From positions 2,225,275 through 2,289,274 of the forward strand of contig NZ_CP047047.1 of the NCBI RefSeq assembly GCF_030408575.1: a DNA stretch of 64,000 nt. Direction: 5' to 3'. Under the pieces are notes generated by a model. That model had not been told where the DNA came from, searched no databases, and saw only the letters and a list, made by a program, of their open reading frames with translations. The DNA is from Corynebacterium auris (GTDB lineage Bacteria; Actinomycetota; Actinomycetes; Mycobacteriales; Mycobacteriaceae). Below, piece after piece: positions 44,287 through 53,026 of the stretch; positions within the stretch are counted from its first letter, which is position 1, and each line of letters starts with the position of its first letter. The position numbers and the translations under genes are program-made.

Positions 44287-45444
44287 TTACTCCTTGTCTC
44301 CCTCGTCGGAGGGGTTAGGGAAGAGGATGATCTGGCGCAGGACGCTCGCGTCCTGCAGGCGGTCCATCGCTTCGTTAATGTCGGTGAGCTCGATGCGCGA
44401 GGAAATAAGGCCTTCGGCGTTGAGCTTGCCTTCGCGCCAGAGTTTTTCGTACTTGGGAATATCCACGCTGGGCACCGCGGAGCCGAGGTAGCTGCCGACC
44501 AAGTGGCGGGCCTCCGTGGTGATCTTCAGGGGGTCCACGCTGAGTTCGCCGCCCGGCGCGGGCAGGCCCACGGTGCAGGTCACTCCGCCGGGGGCGGTGA
44601 CCTCCCACGCTGTCTTCAGGGCCGCCGGGTGGCCGGCCGCTTCGACGACGGCCGCGAAGCGCCTGCCGGAGGCTTCCGCCTCCTCCGGGGACATGACCTC
44701 AGTGGCGCCCAGCTCGAGGGCCTGCTCGCGCTTGCCTTCCTGCAGGTCAATGCCGATGATCTCCTTGACCCCCACCGCGGCGGCGGTGATGATCGCGGCC
44801 ATGCCCACGCCCCCCAGGCCGACGACAGCGAGCGCATCGTCGGGGCCAGGCTTAGCGACGTTCAACACGGCGCCCCCGCCCGTCAGGATCGCGCACCCGA
44901 AAATCGCGGCGATCTCCGGCGGGACGTCGCTGCCAACGGGCACGACCGAGCGGCGCGAGACGACGGCGTGGGTGGCAAAGCCGGAGACGCCGATGTGGTG
45001 CTGGACAACCTCGCCGTCCCTGCTCAGGCGCCGCCCGCCGCTGAGGAGCGTGCCCGCCTCGTTGGCCTTGGAACCGTTCTCGCAGGGGATCTTGCCCTCG
45101 GAGCGGCAGCCGGCGCAGTGCCCGCAGCGCGGGAGGAACGTCATGACAACCGTGTCACCCACGGCGAGGTCCTCGACGTCGGGGCCCACCTGCTCAATCA
45201 CGCCCGTGGCCTCGTGGCCCAGGACCATCGGCACCGGACGCGGGCGGTCGTTGTTCACCACCGACAGGTCCGAGTGGCACACGCCGGCCGCGGTGATGCG
45301 CACGAGCAGCTCGTCCTCCTCGGGGGCGGCAAGCTCCAGCTCGGAGACCACGATGGGCTTCGATTCCGCATAGGGGCGCTGCGCCCCCGGGTTTTCCAGA
45401 ACGGCGCCCTGGATGGTGCGGGCAGGTTTCGTCTGAACCGACAT
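44287..45444 (-). CDS. Zinc-dependent alcohol dehydrogenase (MDR family)
   Basis: A 385-residue medium-chain dehydrogenase. Catalytic zinc ligands are in GVCHSDLSVV (about 53-62), GHEATGVIEQVG (about 74-85) and the CAI-type site near 187. The structural zinc lobe has CGHCAGCRSEGKIPC (about 111-125). The NAD fold is VVGLGGVGMAAI (about 207-218). It would oxidise the primary or secondary alcohol to the aldehyde or ketone used by the monooxygenase. The start ATG overlaps the end of the transporter gene. Confidence 0.92.
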   Translation of the reverse strand: MSVQTKPARTIQGAVLENPGAQRPYAESKPIVVSELELAAPEEDELLVRITAAGVCHSDLSVVNNDRPRPVPMVLGHEATGVIEQVGPDVEDLAVGDTVVMTFLPRCGHCAGCRSEGKIPCENGSKANEAGTLLSGGRRLSRDGEVVQHHIGVSGFATHAVVSRRSVVPVGSDVPPEIAAIFGCAILTGGGAVLNVAKPGPDDALAVVGLGGVGMAAIITAAAVGVKEIIGIDLQEGKREQALELGATEVMSPEEAEASGRRFAAVVEAAGHPAALKTAWEVTAPGGVTCTVGLPAPGGELSVDPLKITTEARHLVGSYLGSAVPSVDIPKYEKLWREGKLNAEGLISSRIELTDINEAMDRLQDASVLRQIILFPNPSDEGDKE

Positions 45445-46850
45445 TAATGAGTCCTCACTTTCAGAGTTTCGTCAGTAGCCACTTCGGCGCTGTTGATGTG
45501 CTTGCGGTAGTCCTCGGCGTCGATCTCCTCGAGCCGCGCCCCGCGGGTCTCCCTCACCCCGACAATCAGGCTGAACACGGAGAAGATCAGGATGGCCACG
45601 AGGTAGATCGCGATGGGAACCCAGCTGTCGAAAGCACCCCACAGGTAGGTGGCGAGGATCGGCGCGAGGGAGCCGCCGAGGATGGAGCCCATCTGGTACG
45701 CGGCGGAGATGCCGGAGTAGCGGGCACGGGTGGGGAAGAGCTCGCCGAACAGCGCGCCCTCGGGGCCGTACATGAAGGACTGCGCCACGAGACCGAAGAC
45801 CACAGCCAAGAGGATGATGGTGAAATCCCCGGTGTTGAGAAGGGGGAAGTAGAAGGGCGCCCAGATGAGCGAGAGGAGGCCTCCGAGGAGGTAGGTCTTG
45901 CGCCGGCCGATCCGGTCGGACAGGTAGCCGCCGTAGATCATGGCGAAGAACTGGATGATGTTGGCGATGAACATGATCAGCAGCACGTCCTGCCTGCTCA
46001 TCGTGTCAAAGATGGTCAGGTACGTCAGGGTGAACGCGATGATGAGGTAGTACATCGCGTTCTCGCCGACGCGCACCGCCGTGGCCACCAAAAGCTCCTT
46101 GGGGTACTGGGTGATCACGGCGCGCAGACCGGAGGAGGCGTGGGCGTTGTCCTCCTGACGCTTCAGGGCCTCCTTGAAAATCGGGGCGTCCTCGACCTTC
46201 TTGCGGATGTAGTAGCCGATGAAGACCACGACGGCCGAGAGCCAGAAGGCGACGCGCCAGCCCCAGCTCAAGAAGTCCTCCTCCGGCAGCAGAATATTCG
46301 CGCTGAGAAGAACAATGCTGGCCAGCACGTTGCCCACACAGGCCGCGGCCTGGGGGAAGGACGCCCAGAAGCCGCGCTGCTCCGGCGGGCTGTGCTCGCC
46401 GACAAGCAGGATGGCCCCGCCCCACTCGCCGCCCACGGCAAAGCCCTGGATGAAGCGCAGGGTGGCCAGCGCGATCGGCGCCCAGTAGCCCCAGACGCTG
46501 AAGTCTGGCAGGCAGCCCATGAGGAAGGTCGCCACGCCGATCATGATGAGCGAGACCTGCAGCAGCTTCTTGCGGCCGAAACGGTCACCGAGCTGGCCAA
46601 AGACGAAGCCGCCCAGCGGTCGCGCGATGAACCCGATGGCGTAGGTCAAAAAGGCGGCGATGACCGCGTCGAGCGGGTTGTCCCCGCCGGGAAAGAACGT
46701 CACGCTGAAGACGAGGGCAGCAGCGGTGCCGTAGATGAAGAACTCGTACCACTCGATGATGGTGCCGGCCATGGAGCCGGTGACGGCGCGGCGGAGCGTC
46801 GACTTGTCTGCCTGGTCGTGGGCGCTGGGGGCCCGCAAAGCGCTAGACAT
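45444..46850 (-). CDS. MFS transporter, metabolite:H+ symporter (MHS) type
   Basis: A 468-residue major facilitator with twelve membrane segments. The MHS subfamily is indicated by SMAGTIIEWYEFFIYGTAAA near 27-46, the loop motif GQLGDRFGRKKLLQ (about 85-98) and RFIQGFAVGGEWGGAILL (about 131-148). MHS members import organic acids, betaines, shikimate or related compounds. Here it heads the dehydrogenase-monooxygenase-esterase genes and probably imports their substrate. A GCGTAA/TTACGC inverted repeat lies about 55-80 bases upstream, where an operator would be expected. Confidence 0.9.
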   Translation of the reverse strand: MSSALRAPSAHDQADKSTLRRAVTGSMAGTIIEWYEFFIYGTAAALVFSVTFFPGGDNPLDAVIAAFLTYAIGFIARPLGGFVFGQLGDRFGRKKLLQVSLIMIGVATFLMGCLPDFSVWGYWAPIALATLRFIQGFAVGGEWGGAILLVGEHSPPEQRGFWASFPQAAACVGNVLASIVLLSANILLPEEDFLSWGWRVAFWLSAVVVFIGYYIRKKVEDAPIFKEALKRQEDNAHASSGLRAVITQYPKELLVATAVRVGENAMYYLIIAFTLTYLTIFDTMSRQDVLLIMFIANIIQFFAMIYGGYLSDRIGRRKTYLLGGLLSLIWAPFYFPLLNTGDFTIILLAVVFGLVAQSFMYGPEGALFGELFPTRARYSGISAAYQMGSILGGSLAPILATYLWGAFDSWVPIAIYLVAILIFSVFSLIVGVRETRGARLEEIDAEDYRKHINSAEVATDETLKVRTH

Positions 46851-46903
46851 CGGGATCTCACTTTCTGCCGAGGGGATGACAGCGTGAGACTTAGGTTACT
46901 TTC

Positions 46904-46929
46904 GCGTAATCCTATGACAAGGGTTACGC
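46904..46929. promoter_or_regulatory. Inverted repeat upstream of the MHS transporter
   Basis: GCGTAATCC (46904-46912), eight bases, GGGTTACGC (46921-46929); eight of nine positions pair. It lies between the PucR-type regulator gene end and the transporter start, and is a candidate operator of the catabolic genes. Confidence 0.55.
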
Positions 46930-46976
46930 AGTGTGGATATCCCTACTATCGCCCGGCCGACATATAGTTTCCCACA

Positions 46977-48794
46977 TCAAACATCATCGCCGCGGATGCG
47001 CCACGCCCGGAGCGCCAGGTGGATGTCGAAGGCGTGCGGCCCCGTGTTCCACCCGGCACCGAGAATGCTCGCGATCCTGTCGACCCGTTGGCGCACCGTG
47101 TTCTCGTGGATAAACAGCGCTTTCGCCGTTGCGCCGATGTTGCGCCCGTTGTCGAAGAACTGCTCCGCCGTGCGCGCCAGCTCGGTGTGGTTCTGGGCGT
47201 CGTAACGCAGAAGCGGCCCGATTGTGTCGTCGATAATCGCGTCGATGGTCGCGCCCCCCGCATTGAGCAGCAGACCCAGCGCGCCGAACGTGGTGAGGGT
47301 GGCCACCCGGTTCGCCAGGTCGAGGCTGCGCATCCCCGCCGCCAGAGACTCCGCCTGCGCGTGCGCTCCCACCAGGTCCCCCAGATCCTCCGGCAGACGA
47401 ACGGCCCCGGCGAAGACCTCGCTCTTTTCCTCCTCCGCCAGCGCCAGGATCGGACCGAGGGCCTTGTCGGGCCCGGCCGGGGCGCGCAGCACCGCGCACA
47501 TGTGGTCGCCGTGCTCGAAGATGAGGCCGCGCTCCGCCAGCAGGCGGTCGAGGGTCACCGCGCTCAGCGGCCGTTTGCCAGGCTTAACGACGACAACGTA
47601 CAGGCTCTTATCCTCCCTCAGGTCCAGCCCCGTCATCCTTTTCAGGCGCGCCACGTCCTCGTCCGTGACCGTCCCGGCGAAGATCTTGCGCACGAGGTCG
47701 GTGGCCTGGCGGCTCTCCGCGGCGACCAGCGCCTCGCGGAAGAGGACGATCGCGGCAAACGTGAGCGAGGCGCGGTGCAGAATCCGCGCCTGCGAGGCGT
47801 CGACCACGCAGTCGAGGCAGATCGCCCCGAGGTAGCGCTGATTCACTGAAATGGCCAGCGCCGACATCCCTTTCCCCGTGGCAATGCCCCCTTCGGCCTC
47901 CGATACCGCGATCAGCTCGCGCATCGCGTCCTCGGCGGCGCCGGGCGCGGGCAGCACCAGCTCGCGGTCGCGCCAGAACCACGCCCGGCAGCCCAGCGCC
48001 TCGGTAATCACCTCGTGCACCCGGTGGAGCTGGGCGCCGTTGGTCAGCGCGTCCATAAGCTTGGCGTCGGCCTCCGAGAGGGCCTCAAGCTGCCTAATCT
48101 GCCTCTCGCTCTGCTCCTGCGCCTGCTGCAGGGTGGCAACCGCTTTCTCTAGGTCCTCGATCAGCTGCGAGGTTTCAAAGGCGACCGAGGCGAGCGACGC
48201 CAGCGAATCCAGCACGACGATCTCGTCGGCGGTGTAAAAGCGGGGGCGGCGGTCGCCCACCATGAGCGCGCCGACCACGGCGCCGTTATGCGTCAGCGGG
48301 GCGCCGAGGATCCCGCGGATCCCCTCCGCCCGGACCGCCTCGTCCACCTCCGGCACGTGGGTGACCTCGGGGTCCTTTCCGTGGTCGTGGGTCCACGAGG
48401 CCTTCCGCTTCGCCGCCACGTTGCCCAGGACGCCGACCCCGAAGGGGATCCGGATGTTGCGGAACTTGTCGGTGACCACCCCGGAGGTCATAAACACTGA
48501 GGTCGTGGCCGTGGCCTCGTCGTTGACGCTGATGTAGGCGACGTCCGAGTGCATGATCTGCCGACTGCTGTGCACCAGCTCCTCGAGCACCTGCATGGGG
48601 TCGCGGCCGCGGGATAGGTCCGTCGCCGTGCGCAGCAGCGACAGCGTGATGGAGCGCCACCCGAACTCGCTGCGCCGGTTGTTCTCGAAGGCCCGCACGG
48701 CCTCCTGCTCGTCCGGGGAAAGGGCCGCGAATACCTCCCGGGGCACCGTTTTTCCCCGTTGCGCGTGCTCGAGGACCTTCACCAGCATGCTCAT
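46977..48794 (-). CDS. GAF-domain PucR-type transcriptional regulator
   Basis: A 605-residue regulator. A GAF sensor domain (about 70-230, including AYISVNDEATAT and GILGAPLTHNGAVVGALMVG) is followed by a coiled coil (about 225-275, EDLEKAVATLQQAQEQSERQ). A middle GGDEF-like/CdaR region precedes a C-terminal PucR helix-turn-helix (about 545-600; FDNGRNIGATAKALFIHENT and VRQRVDRI). Such regulators activate catabolic genes in response to a small aromatic or alicyclic ligand. It lies eight bases after the SDR genes and before the transporter operon on the same strand. ATG at 48794; the frame upstream of it lies over the SDR gene and is not coding. Confidence 0.85.
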   Translation of the reverse strand: MSMLVKVLEHAQRGKTVPREVFAALSPDEQEAVRAFENNRRSEFGWRSITLSLLRTATDLSRGRDPMQVLEELVHSSRQIMHSDVAYISVNDEATATTSVFMTSGVVTDKFRNIRIPFGVGVLGNVAAKRKASWTHDHGKDPEVTHVPEVDEAVRAEGIRGILGAPLTHNGAVVGALMVGDRRPRFYTADEIVVLDSLASLASVAFETSQLIEDLEKAVATLQQAQEQSERQIRQLEALSEADAKLMDALTNGAQLHRVHEVITEALGCRAWFWRDRELVLPAPGAAEDAMRELIAVSEAEGGIATGKGMSALAISVNQRYLGAICLDCVVDASQARILHRASLTFAAIVLFREALVAAESRQATDLVRKIFAGTVTDEDVARLKRMTGLDLREDKSLYVVVVKPGKRPLSAVTLDRLLAERGLIFEHGDHMCAVLRAPAGPDKALGPILALAEEEKSEVFAGAVRLPEDLGDLVGAHAQAESLAAGMRSLDLANRVATLTTFGALGLLLNAGGATIDAIIDDTIGPLLRYDAQNHTELARTAEQFFDNGRNIGATAKALFIHENTVRQRVDRIASILGAGWNTGPHAFDIHLALRAWRIRGDDV

Positions 48795-48801
48795 GGGTTC
48801 A

Positions 48802-49530
48802 TCATCCCATGTGCAAACCGCCGTTGACGTGGACCACCTCTCCAGTAATAAAGGACGCCGCGTCCGAGCAGAGGAAGGCCACGACCTCCGCGACCTCCCG
48901 CGCCGTGCCGAACCTGCCCAGCGGGGTGTTGCCGAGCAGGGCCTTTCCGCTCGCCGCAACGAGGTCCGCCGACATGGCCGTTTCGATGATCCCGGGCGCG
49001 ACCGTGTTGGCGCGGATCCCACGCCCGGCGAACTCCAGCGCGATACTGCGGGTGAACGAGGTGATCGCCCCCTTCGTCGCGGCGTAGGCGCTGTGGTTGC
49101 GGCTGCCGCGCGCGCCGGCGATCGAGCCAAAGTTCACCACCGCCCCGCCGTCGCGCAGGTGCTCCGCCGCGTCGCGGGTAAGCGCGAACACGGCGCTGAG
49201 GTTCACCGCGAAGACGCGCTCCCACGCCTCGTCGGTCATCTCGGTCACGGGCGACTCGGGGTATATCCCGGCCGCAGGCACGAAAAAGTCGATGCCGCCC
49301 GCCTCCGCGACGAGGGCGACCAGGTCGGCGCGGACCCCCGGATCCGTCAGGTCCCCGCCGAAGGTACGGGCGCCGGACACCTCCGGGTCCCGCAGGTCCG
49401 CGAGAATCAGGTCGGCTCCGGCCGCGGCGAGAACCTCGGCGCAGGCCGCGCCGATCCCCCCGGCGGCGCCGGTGATCAGCGCGCGCTTGCCGGCGAAGGC
49501 ACGCGGGGAAAACGTCTGCGTAGCGTTCAT
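48802..49530 (-). CDS. Short-chain dehydrogenase/reductase
   Basis: A 242-residue classical SDR: NAD(P) motif TGAAGGIGAACAE (about 20-32), the Ser-Tyr-Lys triad in NFGSIAGARG and SAYAATKGA (Tyr about 149, Lys 153), and the PGII motif VAPGIIETAM. Such enzymes interconvert secondary alcohols and ketones. The ATG at 49530 directly follows the second SDR gene (one base gap). Its substrate is probably shared with the neighbouring catabolic genes. Confidence 0.88.
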   Translation of the reverse strand: MNATQTFSPRAFAGKRALITGAAGGIGAACAEVLAAAGADLILADLRDPEVSGARTFGGDLTDPGVRADLVALVAEAGGIDFFVPAAGIYPESPVTEMTDEAWERVFAVNLSAVFALTRDAAEHLRDGGAVVNFGSIAGARGSRNHSAYAATKGAITSFTRSIALEFAGRGIRANTVAPGIIETAMSADLVAASGKALLGNTPLGRFGTAREVAEVVAFLCSDAASFITGEVVHVNGGLHMG

Positions 49531-49531
49531 G

Positions 49532-50293
49532 TCAGCCGTACCACGATCCGTCAATGCTCAGGCCTCCGTCGATCATCAGCGTGTGGCCGGTGATGTAGCT
49601 GGCGCGCTTGCTGAGCAGGAAGATAATGCCGTCCGCGATCTCCCCGGTCTGCGCCCAGCGCTTCAGGGGTGTGCGCTCCAGCGTCGGCGCCGGGTCCAGG
49701 GAGCCCGCCTCGATAAGCCTGCGCGTCAGCTGCGTTTCCACGTACCCCGGGCCGACCGCGTTGACGCGGATCCCGTCGGCCGCCCACTCCGTGGCCAGGC
49801 TCTTCGTCAGCCCCACGATCGCGTGCTTGGCCGAGTTGTAGCTCGCTCGCTGCGGCATCCCCAGCACCGCGGCGACCGAGGAGAGGTTCACCACCGCCCC
49901 GCCCGCCTCTTTGAGCAGGGGGTGGGCGGCACGGCAGGCGCGCATGGTGCCGCTGAGGTGGATGTCGATCACCGCGCCCCAGTCCTCGTCCGACATCTCG
50001 GCCGTCGGCCGCGGGCGCGTCCCGCCCGCGGAGTTAACCAGCGCGTCGATTCCACCGTGGCGCTCGGCCACCTGCGCGAACGCCTGGTCCACCGAGGCGG
50101 CGTCGCCGACGTCGGTGCGCACGCTCCACGCGCGCTCGCCGAGCTCCGCCTGCGCCTGATCGAGCTTTTCACTATCGACGTCAAGCAGGACCGCCTGCCC
50201 GCCTTCGCGCACCCACTGCCGGGCGGTCTCCAAACCGATCCCGGAGGCCGCGCCCGTCACCACCAGAACCGGCGGCTGAGCTGCGTAGTTCAT
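49532..50293 (-). CDS. Short-chain dehydrogenase/reductase
   Basis: A 253-residue classical SDR, first of the seven-gene run on this strand. It has VTGAASGIGLETAR (about 12-25), NSAGG (about 87-91), the catalytic SSVAAVLGMPQRASYNSAKH (Ser about 138, Tyr about 152, Lys 156) and GPGYVETQLTR. In family terms it resembles carveol- or cyclohexanol-type dehydrogenases and 3-oxoacyl reductases; sequence alone does not decide. GGAAGGCAA precedes the ATG. Confidence 0.88.
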   Translation of the reverse strand: MNYAAQPPVLVVTGAASGIGLETARQWVREGGQAVLLDVDSEKLDQAQAELGERAWSVRTDVGDAASVDQAFAQVAERHGGIDALVNSAGGTRPRPTAEMSDEDWGAVIDIHLSGTMRACRAAHPLLKEAGGAVVNLSSVAAVLGMPQRASYNSAKHAIVGLTKSLATEWAADGIRVNAVGPGYVETQLTRRLIEAGSLDPAPTLERTPLKRWAQTGEIADGIIFLLSKRASYITGHTLMIDGGLSIDGSWYG

Positions 50294-50368
50294 CTGCGTT
50301 GCCTTCCTTTCGTCCCTGCCAGGTTCCCTTCACCTTAGCGGCACGAAAGTATCTGGGGCGGGGAAACG

Positions 50369-51010
50369 TCAGATCCCGCAGGCGACACCCGTCGAGTGGT
50401 GCGGGCAGTAGCCGTTCGGCACCTTGTGGAGGTACTGCTGGTGCTCGTCCTCGGCCAGGTAGTAGTCCACCCCGGAGCGGACCTCGGTGGTGATGGCGCC
50501 GAACCCGGCCTCGGAAAGCTGGCGGCCGTACTCCGCGACCCACTCGCGGATCTGTTCGGCCTCCGCTTCGGTGTCGGTGTAGAACGCCGAGCGGTACTGG
50601 GTGCCCACGTCGTTGCCCTGCCGGAAGCCCTGGGTCGGGTCGTGGGCCTCGAGGGCGGCGCGGACCAGGTCCTTCAGGCTGATCCGCTCCGGGTCGTAAA
50701 CCACCTCGACCAGCTCGACGTGGTTGGTGGAGCCGGAGCAGACCTCACGGTACGTCGGGTTCGGCGTCACCCCACCGCCGTAGCCCACAGACGTCGACTC
50801 CACGCCGTCCATCTGCCAGAAGAGCTTTTCCGCCCCCCAGAAGCAGCCCAGCCCCACGAGCAGGCGCTTCTGCCCCTCGCGCCAGGGGCCCGTGAGCGGG
50901 GTCCCCAGCACGGCGTGGGGGCGCGGGTTGGCCAGGACCGGCTGGCTGCGGCCGGGCAGGGCGCGGTCGTCGTCGATAAGTTCCGGCGTGCGTCCGAAAA
51001 GAAATCCCAT
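50369..51010 (-). CDS. msrA: Peptide methionine sulfoxide reductase A
   Basis: Reduces the S-epimer of methionine sulfoxide in proteins and free form. The 213-residue protein has the catalytic GLGCFWGAEKLFWQMDGV (Cys about 54) and the blocks YREVCSGSTNHVELVEVVYD and QYRSAFYTD. C-terminal recycling cysteine is in GVACGI. The neighbourhood msrA-sodA, divergent, is that of C. glutamicum and groups two oxidative-stress genes around one 121-bp promoter region. A CTTATCGACG copy (50971-50980) is near its N-terminus. Confidence 0.96.
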   Translation of the reverse strand: MGFLFGRTPELIDDDRALPGRSQPVLANPRPHAVLGTPLTGPWREGQKRLLVGLGCFWGAEKLFWQMDGVESTSVGYGGGVTPNPTYREVCSGSTNHVELVEVVYDPERISLKDLVRAALEAHDPTQGFRQGNDVGTQYRSAFYTDTEAEAEQIREWVAEYGRQLSEAGFGAITTEVRSGVDYYLAEDEHQQYLHKVPNGYCPHHSTGVACGI

Positions 51011-51058
51011 GCGTTTTCCAACGCCAGGCCGGCGCTGTTTGTTCCCTCCCGAGGGTCA

Positions 51059-51086
51059 TTGCAGGCGCGGCAAAACTGTCTATCAT
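51059..51086 (+). promoter_or_regulatory. Predicted sodA promoter
   Basis: TTGCAG (51059-51064), 16-bp spacer, TATCAT (51081-51086), about 45 bases before the sodA ATG; GAAAGGA lies in between. Confidence 0.55.
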
Positions 51087-51131
51087 GGGGCCCACGTCAC
51101 AACATCTTCATGAAAGGACGGTAGAAAAAAC

Positions 51132-51734
51132 ATGGCTGTGTACACTCTTCCCGATCTCCCCTACGCTTACGACGCTCTTGAGCCCCACATCTCGGCCGAG
51201 ATCATGGAGCTCCACCACGACAAGCACCACGCAACGTACGTGAAGGGCGCCAACGCCGCCCTCGAGGCCCTCGAGGCCGAGCGCAACGGCGAGGCCAACC
51301 CGGACAAGCTGCGCGCTTTGACCAAGAACCTGGCCTTCAACCTGGGTGGCCACACCAACCACTCCATCTTCTGGAAGAACATGGCACCGAACGCCGGCGG
51401 CGCCCCGACCGGCGAGATCGCCACCGCCATCGACCGCGACTTCGGCTCCTTCGAGAAGTTCCAGGCGCAGTTCGAGGGCGTGGCCACCTCGCTGCAGGGC
51501 TCCGGCTGGGCCGTGCTCGGCTACGACCACGTCGCCGACCGCCTCATCATCCAGCAGCTGACGGACCAGCAGGGCAACATCTCCGTCGACTTCACCCCGC
51601 TGCTCATGCTCGACATGTGGGAGCACGCGTACTACCTGCAGTACAAGAACGTGAAGGCGGACTACGCCAAGGCCTTCTGGAACGTCGTCAACTGGGATGA
51701 CGTCAACGAGCGCCTCGCCGCCGCCTCCAAGTAA
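51132..51734 (+). CDS. sodA: Superoxide dismutase (Mn/Fe family)
   Basis: Dismutes superoxide to peroxide and oxygen. The 200-residue length is standard. Metal ligands: His in [15 protein letters not shown] (about 27), His in [10 protein letters not shown] (about 75), Asp and His in [12 protein letters not shown] (about 159 and 163). Gly76-type residues (FNLGGHTNH) and the family match point to manganese, as in C. glutamicum. Followed by a very strong terminator, so monocistronic. Confidence 0.97.
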   Translation: MAVYTLPDLPYAYDALEPHISAEIMELHHDKHHATYVKGANAALEALEAERNGEANPDKLRALTKNLAFNLGGHTNHSIFWKNMAPNAGGAPTGEIATAIDRDFGSFEKFQAQFEGVATSLQGSGWAVLGYDHVADRLIIQQLTDQQGNISVDFTPLLMLDMWEHAYYLQYKNVKADYAKAFWNVVNWDDVNERLAAASK

Positions 51735-51746
51735 GCACCACGACGG

Positions 51747-51780
51747 GCGGGGCCCCTCCCGAAAGAGGGGCCCCGCTTTT
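51747..51780 (+). terminator. sodA terminator
   Basis: Twelve-base perfect arms (51747-51758, 51765-51776), loop CCGAAA, then TTTT. It starts 13 bases after the sodA stop. Confidence 0.92.
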
Positions 51781-51802
51781 CGCGTTTCCCGGGGAGCCGA
51801 CG

Positions 51803-53026
51803 ATGCCGACGACCGATCCCGCAGCCGAGCCCGCAGCAGGCTTACGCAAACACACCGCGCCGTTTCGCCGCGCCCAGCTGGCGATGCTCGCCGTCGGGCT
51901 TGCCGTTTTCAACTCCATGTACGCCACTCAGGCGCTGCTGCCCGTGCTCTCCGCGGAGCTCGACGTGCCCCCGTCCACCGCGGCGCTGACGGTTTCCGCC
52001 ACGACGGGGGCCCTCGCCGTGTTCGTGGTGCCGTTTTCCATCCTTTCGGAAAAGTGCGGGCGCGGGCGGATCATCATCCTTTCCTCCCTGAGCGCCACCG
52101 GCCTCGGCCTCGCCCTGCCGCTGGCCCAGAGCGCGGAGCAGCTCATCGCGCTGCGCGCCCTGCAGGGCGCGCTCATCGCCGGCACCCCCGCCACCGTCAT
52201 GGCGTGGCTGTCCGAGGAACTCGACGAGCGCGACCTCGCCGGTGCAATGGGCCTCTACGTCTCCGGTTCGACGCTCGGTGGGCTGAGCGGGCGCCTCATC
52301 CCGGCCGCCGCTTTGGAGTTCGCCTCCTGGCGCTGGGCGCTTGCAGCCAACGCCGTCTTCGCCTTCGGGCTTGCGATCGCAGCCTGCGCGCTTTTGCCCC
52401 GGCAGCGCCGCTTCGTGCCCAAAACGAGCCTCCGGCCCGGCGCGGAGCTGCGCGCCATCGCCCGCCACGCGGCCAACCCGCGCCTGCTCGCGCTCTACGC
52501 CACCGCCTTCGTGGGCATGGGCGTGTTCGTCTCCCTGTACAACTATTTCGGCTACCGGGCCATCGACCACTTCGGGCTGCCGCCCGCCCTCGCCGGCCTG
52601 GTGTTCCTCATGTACCTCTCCGGCACCTGGTCCTCCGCCCGCGCCGGCGCCTACGTGGGGCGCTTCGGACGCGGTCGCGTGGTGCTTGTTTCCGCCGCGC
52701 TCATGCTCGCGGGCGTGCTCGTTGCGGCCAGCGGCAACCTGGGGGTCGCCCTCGCCGGGATGCTGGTATTCACCGCGAGCTTCTTCGCCATGCACTCCAC
52801 CGCCTCCGGGTGGGTTGGCCGCATCCCCGACAAGGATCGCGCGGAGGCTTCTTCGCTCTACGTCTTCTGCTACTACATGGGCTCCTCCATCGTGGGCGCC
52901 GCCACCGGGGCGGCGTTCGAGGCCCTGCCCTGGGCCGGGTTCACCGCCCTGCTGGGCGGCCTGCTCGCCCTCCTCGTCGCCGTTGCCGCGGCCCTGGCCG
53001 CCGCCTCCAGGCGCCGGACCGGCTAG
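51803..53026 (+). CDS. MFS transporter (YnfM-like drug/metabolite exporter)
   Basis: A 407-residue major facilitator with twelve membrane segments. The N-terminal half has FNSMYATQALLPVLSAEL (about 33-50) and the motif A-like loop SEKCGRGRIIILSSL. The C-terminal half shows FYLSGTWSS-type YLSGTWSSARAGAYVGRFGR (about 271-290). This group exports sugars, arabinose or drugs; the substrate is unknown. It begins 23 bases after the sodA terminator and must have its own promoter. The stop TAG overlaps the stop of the convergent nuclease gene by four bases. Confidence 0.85.
   Translation: MPTTDPAAEPAAGLRKHTAPFRRAQLAMLAVGLAVFNSMYATQALLPVLSAELDVPPSTAALTVSATTGALAVFVVPFSILSEKCGRGRIIILSSLSATGLGLALPLAQSAEQLIALRALQGALIAGTPATVMAWLSEELDERDLAGAMGLYVSGSTLGGLSGRLIPAAALEFASWRWALAANAVFAFGLAIAACALLPRQRRFVPKTSLRPGAELRAIARHAANPRLLALYATAFVGMGVFVSLYNYFGYRAIDHFGLPPALAGLVFLMYLSGTWSSARAGAYVGRFGRGRVVLVSAALMLAGVLVAASGNLGVALAGMLVFTASFFAMHSTASGWVGRIPDKDRAEASSLYVFCYYMGSSIVGAATGAAFEALPWAGFTALLGGLLALLVAVAAALAAASRRRTG

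Noticed and set aside
48795..49130. Upstream extension of the PucR-type regulator frame
   Set aside because: It lies over the SDR gene in another frame and is low-complexity Arg/Ser/Pro; the ATG at 48794 gives the family start.
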